Below the pieces are notes generated by a model, which saw only the letters and a program-made list of their open reading frames with translations, was not told the origin of the DNA and ran no database searches. This document shows, piece by piece, positions 10,605 to 20,936 of a stretch of 64,000 nt of DNA. The position numbers were made by a program, and so were the translations under genes. Positions within the stretch are counted from its first letter, which is position 1. Every line of letters starts with the position of its first letter. Source of the DNA: Blakeslea trispora (Eukaryota > Mucoromycota > Mucoromycetes > Mucorales > Choanephoraceae); contig JAIWNE010000026.1 of assembly GCA_025331445.1 (NCBI GenBank), positions 124,001-188,000 of the forward strand, in the 5' to 3' direction.

Positions 10605-13600
10605 ATGTCAATGAATATCGATTCTGACCAAACAATTGATGAAGGATTGTATTCTCGTCAACTGTAAGTATTTGGAGTTGAATCCAGAGACACAGAACCA
10701 ATTGTCTGACTGACGTAATGACGCGTTCTTTTTTAATAAAGTTACGTTTTGGGCCATGAAGCCATGAAAAAGATGAGTGTAGCTCATGTCTTGATTGTTG
10801 GCTTAAAGGGTCTTGGTGTTGAGATTGGTAGGGTTATGGATTGGATTGGATTGGATTGGATGATAACTAATGATGACTCTTGTTTTAGCCAAGAACGTTG
10901 TTTTGGCCGGTGTCAAAAGTGTTACCCTTTGGGATCCTACAGCTACACAAATGACTGATTTATCTGCTCAAGTAAAGAAAAAAGGATATACATGTTCAAC
11001 AAGAGAAAAAGTGATGTTAACGCGTTCTTTGCCTCAAGTTTTATTTGACAGAACAAGATATAGGTCAACCTCGTGCCAAGGTCACTCAGCCCAAGTTGGC
11101 TGAATTGAATCAATATGTACCTGTGCATGTGTTGGAAGGTGAATTGGATGAAGCCAATTTGAAGAAATACAAAGTCGTTGTCATCACTGATATGCCTTAC
11201 ACTCAACAATTGGCTATCTCTGAGATCTGTCGTGCCAACAATATTCATTTTATTTCAACTGAAATTCGTGGTCTTTTCGGTCGTATCTTTAACGATTTTG
11301 GTAAGCAATTCGAAATCATTGATACCAATGGTGAAGAGCCTCTACATGGTATGATTGCCAACATTTCCAAGGTAAAGTATTGAATGAGATAAATCGATTT
11401 TGTCTAATGAACTCACTTTATATAAAGGAAAAGGAAGGTATTGTCACTTGTTTGGATGAAGTACGTCATGGTCTAGAAGATGGAGACTATGTCACATTTA
11501 AGGAAATTCAAGGCATGACTGAATTGAACGATATCACACCTCGTAAAGTCAAGGTGTTTGGTCCTTACAGTTTCAGCATTGGTGATACTTCTGAATTTGG
11601 TGATTATACCAATGGCGGTCTTTTCACTCAAGTCAAGATGCCTAAATCTGTAGACTTTAAATCATTCAAGGAAAGCCTAGCAGAACCTGAATTCTTGGTC
11701 TCTGACTTTGCCAAGTTTGATCGTCCTATGCAACTCCATTTGGGTTTCCAGGCCCTTTCTCAATTCTATGAAAAGCATGGTCATTTCCCTAAGCCTAGAA
11801 ACGAACAAGATGCTCTGGAAGTTGTTGAGCTCACAAAGGGCCTGTTGAACACAGTTCAAGAAAAGCCAGAGTTGGATGAAAAGTTGATCAAGGAATTAGC
11901 TTATCAATCTACAGGTGAAATCTCCCCTATGGTTGCTGTATTTGGTGGTTTGACAGCTCAAGAAGTATTGAAGGCTGTCAGTGGAAAGTTCAATCCCATC
12001 TATCAATACATGTATTATGATGCTTTAGAAGCTCTTCCTACCAGTGTCACTTTGTCTGAAGAAGAATGCAAGCCTGTAAAGTTGATTCAGTTTAGAAAAA
12101 AAATAACAACTCATCTTTTTCTTTAAAAAAATGATAGGTTGGTTCTCGTTATGATGGTCAAATTGCTGTTTTTGGTAAGACTTTCCAAGAAAAGTTGGCT
12201 AATTACAATGAATTCCTTGTGGGTGCTGGTGCTATTGGTTGTGAAATGCTCAAGAATTGGGCTATGATGGGTCTGGGTACAGGTCCTAAGGGTCATTTGA
12301 CAATCACTGATATGGACACCATTGAAAAGAGTAACTTGAACAGACAGTTCTTGTTCAGAGCTGGTGATGTTGGCGTAAAGTATATCTATCAAAATGGATG
12401 AAAAGAAGGACCTAATGTATCTGATTTACATAGAAATTGAAATCCGAATGTGCTTCAGCTGCTGTATCACATATGAACCCTGATTTGAAGGGTAAAATCA
12501 CCATTCATCAAGAAAGAGTTGGTCCTGATACTGAAAGTAAGTTCTCCTTCATTTTCATTGTTTGTACAAACAGTATGCTTACTCAAAATAGATATTTATG
12601 ATGATGATTTCTTTGAATCCTTGGATGGTGTGACCAATGCATTGGATAATGTAGAGGCACGTAAATACATGGACAGACGTTGCGTTTATTACCGCAAGCC
12701 TCTTTTAGAATCAGGTACCTTGGGCACCAAAGGTAACACACAAGTTATTTTGCCCTTCATGACCGAATCCTACTCTTCCTCTCAAGACCCTCCTGAGAAA
12801 TCCATTCCTATCTGTACATTAAAGAATTTCCCTAATGCCATCGAACATACCATCCAATGGGCTCGTGACCTGTTTGAAGGTTACTTTAAGCAACCTGCTG
12901 ACAATGTCAACCTTTACTTGACTCAACCCAACTTTGTCGAAGCTACCTTGAAGCAAGGCGGTACCAGCAAAGACACATTAGAGACAGTCTATCAATTCTT
13001 GGCCTCGGATCGTCCTGCTTCCTTTGATGATTGTGTACGCTGGGCTCGTTTTAAGTTTGAAGAATTGTTCAGCAACAACATCCGTCAGCTCTTGTTCAAC
13101 TTTCCTCCTGATGCCGTCACTTCAACCGGCCAAAAATTCTGGTCTGGACCTAAGCGTGCTCCTACGCCTCTCGTCTTTGATCCCGATAACCGTGCTCATC
13201 TTGACTTTGTCATGGACGCAGCTAATTTGCATGCTTACAACTATGGTCTTGAAGAGAACACAGACGCATCTTATTTCCGTAAGGCCTTGGCTGATATCAT
13301 TGTACCTGAATTCAAGCCCAAGGAAGGTGTCAAGATTCAAGTCCAAGAGAACGAGACGGTCGATAATGATGACGGTAATGATTCGCTAGATGAGTTGATT
13401 ACCAAGTTGCCTGCTCCTTCTACCTTGAACTCATTCCGCTTACAGCCTGCTGAATTCGAAAAGGATGATGATACCAACCACCACATTGACTTTATTACAG
13501 CTGCATCCAATTTGCGTGCCATGAATTATGGCATCACACCTGCCGATCGTTACAAGACCAAGTTCATTGCTGGTAAGATTATTCCTGCCATCGCTACCAC

Positions 13601-14072
13601 CACTGCTCTTGTGACCGGTCTTGTCTGTATTGAACTCTACAAGATCATTGATGGCAAGAAGGACTTGGAACAATACAAGAACGGTTTTGTCAACCTGGCA
13701 TTGCCCTTCTTTGGTTTCTCTGAGCCTATTGCCATGCCTACATTGGAATACAATGGTATCAAGTTCAGTTTGTGGGATCGATTTGATATTGACCGTGACA
13801 TGACACTTCAAGAATTTATTGATTATTTCCAAAACGAACACAAGTTGGAAGTCACCATGGTTTCCTCAGGTGTTTCCATGTTGTACTCATTCTTCATGAA
13901 CAAGAAGAAGGCTGCTGAACGATTGAACATGAAGTTATCTGAGGTAGTTGAGACTGTCTCCAAAAAGCCTATTCCTCCTCATGTCAAGTCACTTATCTTT
14001 GAAATCTGTGTGAATGATGCTGATGACGAAGATGTGGATGTACCTTATGTTCGAGTCAAGATCAGACAATAA
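10605..14072 (+). CDS. UBA1: Ubiquitin-activating enzyme E1
   Basis: E1 that adenylates ubiquitin, carries it as a thioester on its catalytic Cys and passes it to E2 enzymes. Eight exons: 10605-10663, 10742-10827, 10889-10971, 11039-11371, 11428-12075, 12138-12374, 12434-12536 and 12592-14072. They join in phase to 1009 residues, the usual length. Order of domains: inactive adenylation half ([19 protein letters not shown]), then the active adenylation half with the nucleotide-binding motif [14 protein letters not shown] and [17 protein letters not shown]. The catalytic Cys ([11 protein letters not shown]) falls at about residue 591, near yeast Cys600. The C-terminal ubiquitin-fold domain follows. 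The donor of intron 5 is inside the longer ORF (CCT|GTAAAG at 12075). The gene converges with the exchanger gene 74 bp away. Confidence 0.97.
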
Positions 14073-14146
14073 ATCCTTCTTTCTCTTTTTTTTTAAAAAA
14101 AAACATGTATCAATATATATATGCGTGTGTATGTTTTTTTTATTGA

Positions 14147-16550
14147 TTAAATAGGAGGAGATAATACACTATGTTCACTAAAAGGTGGAATAAAATAAAA
14201 ACCGGCTACAAGTACAATGTAACTCAAAATCAAGATGCTTCCTTTAAAATAATTGGCTTTTCCTTCCTGATAGGTATAGGTCAACAAGAATACTGAAAAA
14301 ATGACACTAATGACATCCCAGCGTGGAAATACCAAACTAAGAAAAAGAACAAAAATGAATCGTGCCGTTCTTTTGTTTCGTTCCTTTTTTTTTTCTTACC
14401 TAAATGTAAATTGGGCCAATTCTTCTTTACCATAATTATACCAAACAGAAAAGGCAACCATGGCAGGAATTTGCAGTAAGCAGACTTGAAGAGCATAAGC
14501 AGATCCAATTTCCATACTCAGTACAATGTTACCATACATGGCAAATGAAATGGCATTCATGAATTCAGTAATATTGGGTACAAGTGCAAATAGAGTTAAA
14601 CCCAAGAATTTCTCGTCCATAGGAAAATCTTTCATCACTTCATCCACTGTATCTACCAGTATTTCAGCAATCATCGAATACAGCAAGGTACAGCCAAAAA
14701 GAATAACAAAGCTTTTTCCTTTGCTCCAGTTGGGTGAATCATGACCACTTCCATGTTCTTCTTCGTCCTCTTCTATTTCTTCCAGGTTGGGTTGAATTTG
14801 AACAGGTGTGATATGAGTTTTGATGGACGATGTTTGGGGATGAATTAGCTGAGAAATAAGATGAGTAGGCATCAATCGTTGATAGTAAGTCAGTGTTGGT
14901 TTGCTCTTGTTTTTCCAGACCATATCCACATGTGTATGTAGACTGAAGACTAAGCCAATAATATAGGCAGAAGGTAAGATGGCAGCACAAAGCCACATGA
15001 GAGGTTTAACGCTATTCTGATAAACTGGATCATGCGTTGGATTCAGCTGGTCATAATAACATTTTGAACAAGCCAGTGTTCCATTTTGAATTTGAGGGCA
15101 TTCAACACATTTCAACTCAAACTAACAAAAAAATAAAAAGCGATTAATCTACCATAGTCATCCGACAGAAAGAGGAACGTACCGAACCATACAGCTGATA
15201 AAACAAAGTAGGTGTGAGGGCACCGATAATGGCCATGATTAACATGGTGGAAGTCACACCCGCACTTTTTGCATTAAATCTTTGCTCTTTACGTCTAACT
15301 GCTCCACTGACCATAGAACATCCAGGCATGAGGAGAACACCTGCCAAAAAGCTACCAATCAAAGCACCTTCTACCAGATTACTTTTACCACTGATCAAAG
15401 CCACAGCATAAAGTATAATCTCAATGATACTACCAAAAGTGGCATTGATCACAGCACCTACGCCCATACTACTCTGAGCCGAGATCGAACTGACACCCAT
15501 ACCAATAAAGTAAGACAAGGGAATGACAGATGCCAAGGACAAGAAGAAAATCAGGCTTGGAGACGTGATCCATCCGTCCAAATGATTCTTGAAAAACCAA
15601 TCATCGAGAATCACAAAAAAGACCAAAGGCATTAAATTGATAAAGAGGATATTGATGCCATCATAGGTATATTTGTAGTACTGTAGACCAATGGCTTGGT
15701 AGGTACACAATAAGATGGCAGAAGTAGGTTCATGCGTCATCAAGAGGCCTGAAGGCGTTGATTTGAATCGAAGGGAGAGTGGATGCTGATAGAGATGACG
15801 AATCAGGATATAATTCAATTTAGCCATGGGAATTGAAATGACACATAACCAACATAAAGCTGAAACTAAAAACAAGAAAGGTGCTATCATCAAGAAAATT
15901 AATTATGTGCTTTCCTTTTGCATAAATCGGGAATTATATACCTATCATAATGAAAAACACAAGATAATAAAGGATGTCTAAAAGTCCAATGGAACTCGAC
16001 TTTGTTTGACCTGATATTAAGCCTATGGTTTCATTGGAAGTAGGATAACCAGTAGACATCTCCACATATCGACCAAATGGCCATAATAGATAACTGGCTA
16101 ACTCGATCAACACTCGGCTGTATTGTCGACCCAGTCCAAAGGACAAGACAGTCATGACAACAGCACTGATGCATACAATCAAAGAGAGCCACCAGCCAAA
16201 CAAAAGACACCATAGAATATTACCAGGATTCAGAAATAATTCAGGTGCTGAAGAAGGAACTGAATGTAACGCTAGATTGGCACTGCGCACAATAGACCGA
16301 GATTTCTTATAGAGAGCTGGTTTCCAGAGAGGTAAGCCAAACGGATGACTTTGGTTCATGGCCTGATAAGATGTCAATCTATCTTCTCTCTTTTGCTCTC
16401 TCGCTTACTCTTTTTATTTCATATTTCTATCTTCACCTCTTGTCGATCTTTTAATGTCATTTCTCGCTCTCCATCTTCATCTACTAGTCTATGATGCGTT
16501 GAACCAGTCGATTCGCCATGTTGATTCCTAGATAGTGTTGATTTTGGCAT
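14147..16550 (-). CDS. VNX1: Vacuolar monovalent cation/H+ exchanger, Vnx1-like (CaCA superfamily)
   Basis: About 724 residues, many transmembrane helices. Exons: 16550-16437, about 16389-15942, 15883-15183, 15121-14400 and 14336-14147. The N-terminal part carries HPFGLPLWKPALYKKSRS, typical of Vnx1-type proteins, followed by a multi-helix N-terminal domain. The two alpha-repeats of the cation exchanger appear as GAVINATFGSIIEI and LVPNITEFMNA. The tail includes LTYTYQEGKANYFKG. Between them lies a loop with two CxxC pairs (KCVECP and CSKCYY) and an acidic, presumably cytosolic, segment. Yeast Vnx1 exchanges Na+/K+ for protons at the vacuole; substrate here is inferred from that resemblance, and a Ca2+ specificity is possible. 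The first acceptor is uncertain: an alternative lies six bases upstream. Confidence 0.9.
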
Positions 16551-18248
16551 AAGAAATAAAGGAAATAAAAAGGAAAGAAAAAGAAAAGAGAGAGAAATCT
16601 GAATTTTTTTTTTTTCTTATGTGTGATCGCTGTGCATTTACAAGTCAGGTACAAATGCTAATCTTAAAAAAAAAAATAGCGCATCAAAATAAGGAAAAAA
16701 AAATTAGCTCATTTCCTTTTTGTCATTTTGAATGACGTTTCAGCAAACACAACATAATGTCAAGCTTAAAAAAGTTGACAATTGTCACTAACAAAATTCA
16801 GGATTTGATTGTTGTAAACAAATATTTCATCATACTATAGACTGAAATAGACCTAAATCCATCACAGCATATTCACCCATAGCAGGTTTCAATACAGCTG
16901 ATAATAACTGAGTTGGCACTTGAAAGAAAAATAGAGCAAAACAGAGAGCATTCTAGATTGAATTGTTGTTGCGTTTTTAATAGTAAAGAATTTATTTTAT
17001 CTGGCTCAAATACAGGTATGCATGCGAAAAAGATGTAACACAAAGCGTGTCTCTACTCCCTCCTCTTTAATGACTAAAATTGCACTAGCTTTTATTGCAA
17101 CTGTTTAAAAGAATTTCAAGTTTATGATGAGGATATCTTGTGAGCCAAGGATTGGATGTGCTTGAAGTCAAAGAAATAGCAGAGCAATCCTCAGATTACA
17201 AAAGTCTCATTAAAACAAAAATTAATAGAAAAAGTTGTAGTTGTAACCTGAAGTCAAATGCTAGGAAATGTCGCTTTTTGAGTTTTTGCACATTATGAAA
17301 TGAATGCACTCTAACAGTTTGATATTGTTAGTTAAAAGATATAATGAGAAGATAATATTATAGAGGTTTGTCAAGAAAAGTTAAGAGATGAGGAAAAATA
17401 GGAAAAGAGGAGAGATAAGGCAAGTATAAATTTACACACTTAAATACACACTCAATGATCGAATGAACAGATCAAGGAACCAGTTTGTCTTGAATGCTCC
17501 AGAGTTGCAATATCACTATATTATGACTTCAATAAATCTAATTGAGGCAGAAAAAAACACTGACCAAAGGGACTTTGGTTTAGTCTATTGACGGACGTTT
17601 CCGCATATACGAGACTGTTTAAGAACGATATTATTAATGCATACTGAAGATTTATTGTATAAAGGATCATGACAACTGGATAATAAAACACATCTCTCAG
17701 TGACGCAATCGACAATGTCAATAGATATATTTTCAATAAAGCTCTGGTATTTGGTGGTACTCTCTATAGTGCCTTTCATGTTATGCATCGATCAACCTCC
17801 TCCCGGCTGGCTTATAGCTTGTAATCTGTTGCTGCTTGAAGCTCATTATCCGGATTTGATTTCTGTTGCTTTATATTGAAAGATGTCTCTTGTCATCCTT
17901 TTGCGTTCAAAGCCTATAAGGTGCAATGACAGACTGTAGGCTCTACTGGCAATACTAGTAAAGTGGTTGGTTATTCACCTTCTTATACGAAAGTCATTGA
18001 CGAAAGATACAAACGAAGGATACAAACGAAAGAAATAATCAAGACATTAAGCATTATTTGGTATCTTAATAGAGCAAAATTAAAAAGCTTAAACACATTC
18101 AAACAGACAGTCAAAAAGAGCACATAAAGATAGGAATACAAACAGGATATTACAAAGAAGACAAGACACTGTTTCTCCTTTGGGCATTTGATTTGTGCGA
18201 AGCACTTTCTTACAAAGTAGTTTTCAACTTTTACAACCACTTCAAAAG
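16551..18248. other. Intergenic, no gene recognised
   Basis: About 1.7 kb of AT-rich sequence upstream of the exchanger gene. Two overlapping short minus-strand ORFs near 17.5-17.8 kb show no family motif. The right end borders dispersed repeat copy A. Confidence 0.4.
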
Positions 18249-18614
18249 ACAAGACATTGTCTAGACTAAGAAAAAAAGAAAGGCCAGTGTAAATGTTGGA
18301 TTCTTTAGAACACGGTATGCTGAGAATAGTTGACACTTGTTGTAATACAGTACAACATGTATCTTGACGAGGTCTTTCTTGGTGATTGCTTGCTTGCAAC
18401 AATCGTAGGTTTTGAGCTTGAATTAATAAATTCTTCTCAAAACCCCACTCTTATATAGAGAACATCCTTGAATAAAGCGACTACCGTAGAGGCAGTGGCA
18501 GTAGAAGCCGAGGTGCCTGATTGGCTGCGCAAGCGCGACTTAGATTGCTATGCAAAAAGTCTTGTTAGCTCAAGCCATTTGGTACATCATGACAAAGAAC
18601 AAAACTCTTACCCA
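18249..18614 (-). repeat. Dispersed repeat, copy A
   Basis: About 365 bp almost identical (inverted) to 38203-38550. It has three parts. The left part encodes, on the minus strand, a peptide containing DCCKQAITKKDL and NKCQLFSAYRVLKNPTF. The centre (about 18430-18487) matches the arm and interior of the palindromic elements (ACGGTAGTCGCTTTATTCAAGG when inverted, then TCTCTATATAAG). The right part encodes, on the plus strand, VPDWLRKRDLDCYAKSLVSS. It therefore looks like a transposon terminus plus flanking DNA duplicated as a unit. The parent transposon family is not recognised. Confidence 0.8.
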
Positions 18615-18777
18615 GCTTGATAATAAGCTAAAAGATATGCAAGAGAAACTTCTTTGGGCCTGGAAGAAGCCTCCCAATGTCTCCAAAGAGTATCATCAAG
18701 ATTTCTTAAACAAAGAAGCTCTTGAAAAGTCTTTTGAAGAAGACAAAGATGTTGAGATGACTTTTCGTTGTGATTAA
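18550..18777 (+). CDS. Short ORF beside repeat A, uncertain
   Basis: 75-codon ORF whose second half (LDNKLKDMQEKLLWAWKKPP...) is charged and helix-like and reads like real coding sequence. Its first part overlaps the repeat in a different frame from the conserved VPDWLRKRD peptide. That overlap suggests a composite of a repeat edge and a gene fragment rather than a complete gene. No family recognised. The stop codon lies inside the left arm of an inverted repeat. Confidence 0.3.
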   Translation: MQKVLLAQAIWYIMTKNKTLTQLDNKLKDMQEKLLWAWKKPPNVSKEYHQDFLNKEALEKSFEEDKDVEMTFRCD

Positions 18778-18863
18778 AACATAATAAGTCAATCATATTT
18801 TCGAAAAATCTTGTTTTATTATTACTTATGCTAACATCATTTAATCACAACGAAAAGTCTCTC
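18754..18863. repeat. Inverted repeat with ~24-nt arms
   Basis: Left arm GAGATGACTTTTCGTTGTG followed by ATTAAA; right arm is its inverse (TTTAATCACAACGAAAAGTC then TCTC) with one indel. The loop is about 60 bp, AT-rich. It could be a small mobile element end or a transcript hairpin. Confidence 0.6.
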
Positions 18864-19706
18864 AAGAACTTTGCATAATCTTTTCTAATCCTACAGTGCT
18901 ATTTTCATCATGCTCTGATCACTGCATCTTGTGCAATCTTGTCCGGACTGAAAGTGATACTTTTGGGCTATATCTCTATCGGATTTCGCATTCAAGTTGA
19001 ACAGAATGAAATGAGGGAATCAAAGTCAACTTTCAATAGAATAAAAACAGCAGAGTCAAGAAGGGGATTTTTTATATGATGATTTGGTTTTTAGTTTTAG
19101 GCGTTTTGGCATGAAAAGCTAAAAATGTATCTTTTAATAGAGTAAAACGAGTTTTCTTGAAATGAAAGCAAGTAGCAAAAAATGTTGTCGCAAGTTATTT
19201 GGTCTTTATTTGAATGACGGTAACATTATATGCTTGAATCTGGAAATTCTATTTTGCGGATAGCCATGTGATATCTGAGGTAAGAAGGCAGCTATATAAA
19301 TTGGTAATAAAGAGCAAATAGTTTGAGTCAGTTTTTACACATTGACTTTATAGGTGAGAGTATGTATACTGGTTTGCTATCTACTATAGCTATTGCCTCT
19401 TTGACTCTCTTTAGTCTTTACTAAATCCAGATATTAAAAACAAATGTCATTGTCTAGTCTGTGTTACCTTTAATAATAGTTGACATTTTACTTTCTTTGG
19501 CCATACTTCTTATCTTCTGCACTTGTCTCCATAGCAAACACTGACTCATGAGACGATGATAAACTAGCACCATTGTTACTATGATTAGCTGATCCATTGC
19601 GATACATGTCTCTGTAATCCAGACACGGAAAAATTACTTTTGTAACTCATGCCCAACGCGACAGTACTCATTCAAAAGCTTTGCATTTATCAGGAATCAA
19701 AAGAAT
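18864..19706. other. Spacer between repeat copies A and B
   Basis: AT-rich DNA with no complete gene. The last 70 bases are open in the frame of the repeat peptide (GKITFVTHAQRD..., from about 19637) and may be the true upstream part of the repeat-encoded protein. Confidence 0.35.
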
Positions 19707-19868
19707 CTACGATTGTTGCAAGCAAGCAATCACCAAGAAAGACCTCGCCAAGATACATGTTGTACTGTATTACAACAAGTGTCAACTATTCTCAGCATAC
19801 CGTGTTCTAAAGAATCCAACATTTACACTGGCCTTTCTTTTTTTCTTGGTCTAGACAATGTCTTGTTA
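19707..19868 (+). repeat. Dispersed repeat, copy B (partial)
   Basis: About 160 bp matching the DCCKQAITKKDL-encoding part of copies A and C. It lacks the transposon-terminus-like centre; upstream the frame continues into different sequence. It lies in inverted orientation to copy A, 1.1 kb away. Confidence 0.8.
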
Positions 19869-19976
19869 AACAGTTACAAACTCAGCATATTAAGCTTGAT
19901 GCTTATTAAAAAAAAAACGCGCAGCTGAATAATTTTTTTTTCTATTAATCTTTTTTTTTTCTTGTGTTTGTACCAT

Positions 19977-20736
19977 ATGAATAACACGAAAACAAAACAA
20001 CGATCTCAACGTACGGATTCAGTTGATGCTGACAACCTGCAGCTTCAATATGAAAAGACTAAAGCCATGCTGAATAACCCGTAAAGTTAGTCTATTTTCT
20101 CGTTTTTATTTATTTATTTATTATTCTAAAACAAACAATAGTCACCTTAAATTGCCTGATGGAGGAGCGAAATTAAAAGCAAAATTGGCTGAATTGGAAG
20201 TGTTGATGAAACAAAGTTTGACAGACAAAGTATCCGGACTTTCTCTAAATAACCATAAAGTCAATGTGCGACAACAGACACTAGAAAGATCCAACCAGAC
20301 ACCCATGTCGACAAATTTATTAAGAGCACATAAAGACTCAACATTAGAACATGTAAGTCAACTTACAAAGAAAAAGTTTTCGCTTGTTAATCTCGAAAAG
20401 ACACGTATGGCTCGTATGATGAGTTTAGAGGAATCGATGAAACTACAAGAATCGCAACAAAAGGATATTCAACTGGCTAATATGAGAAAGCGTATGGAGG
20501 ATATAAGATCCAGTCAGGCACAAGAAAGTTTAGCCGACGATCTAGCAGTGACTATGAACAGATTACAATTAGATCCTGAGCTACGACAGCCTCGTCCAGA
20601 TGATGATGGTCCAAGTGATGAAGAAGGATCCGATAGTGACGATGACTATGACAACTCTCTCACAGAAGGTGCTTATGAAGATGAAGGATTTGAAGAAGAT
20701 TCTGAAGAAGAAGAAGAGGAGGAAGAAAGGCAATAA
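19977..20736 (+). CDS. Gdown1/POLR2M-like acidic protein
   Basis: Two exons, 19977-20080 and 20142-20736, encode 232 residues. An N-terminal helix (LQYEKTKAMLNNP) leads into LPDGGAKLKAKLAELE, which resembles the LPDKGKK block of metazoan Gdown1 (POLR2M), the RNA polymerase II-associated Mediator-dependence factor. Further on, MMSLEESMKLQESQQKDIQ resembles the Gdown1 block LSIEESLALQKQQKQNYEE. This is followed by a charged helix ending in a leucine-rich stretch. The C-terminal 60 residues are Asp/Glu/Ser-rich, again as in Gdown1. I infer a nuclear Pol II-linked role from these two blocks and their order; no catalytic motif is present. Confidence in the gene is high, in the family moderate. It lies 200 bp upstream of the kinase gene on the same strand. 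Confidence 0.7.
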
Positions 20737-20839
20737 CAATCATGCGAATATGATTAAATCGAAATCCTCTTTTTTTTTTTCTTTTTTAAGCTTGTCATTT
20801 TAAAACGCCGATTGGGCTGCTGTCTTATAAAAAAAAAAT

Positions 20840-20936
20840 AGAGAGAAAATACCAATCATTTCTCTTTCTTTTTCTTTTTTTTTTTAAACTTTTTCTCTCT
20901 TTCTCTCTCTCTCTCTTTCTTTTTTTTTTTCTTTGT
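20840..20936 (+). promoter_or_regulatory. Pyrimidine-rich leader of the kinase gene
   Basis: Almost uninterrupted CT/T sequence, including a (CT)n run near 20900, directly before the ATG at 20937. It probably acts as core promoter or 5' leader; no individual factor site is visible. Confidence 0.35.

Noticed and set aside
10843..10865. ATTGG tandem repeat
   Set aside because: Lies inside an E1 intron; a short microsatellite with no further signal.
13024..13841. Several ORFs of 60-133 codons overlapping the E1 gene on both strands
   Set aside because: Shadows of a strongly conserved coding exon.
17983..18402. 139-codon minus ORF starting MLQASNHQ, also found in the other two copies
   Set aside because: Substitutions between copies are better explained by another frame (DCCKQAITKK...), and the C-terminal part is Phe/Leu low-complexity sequence.
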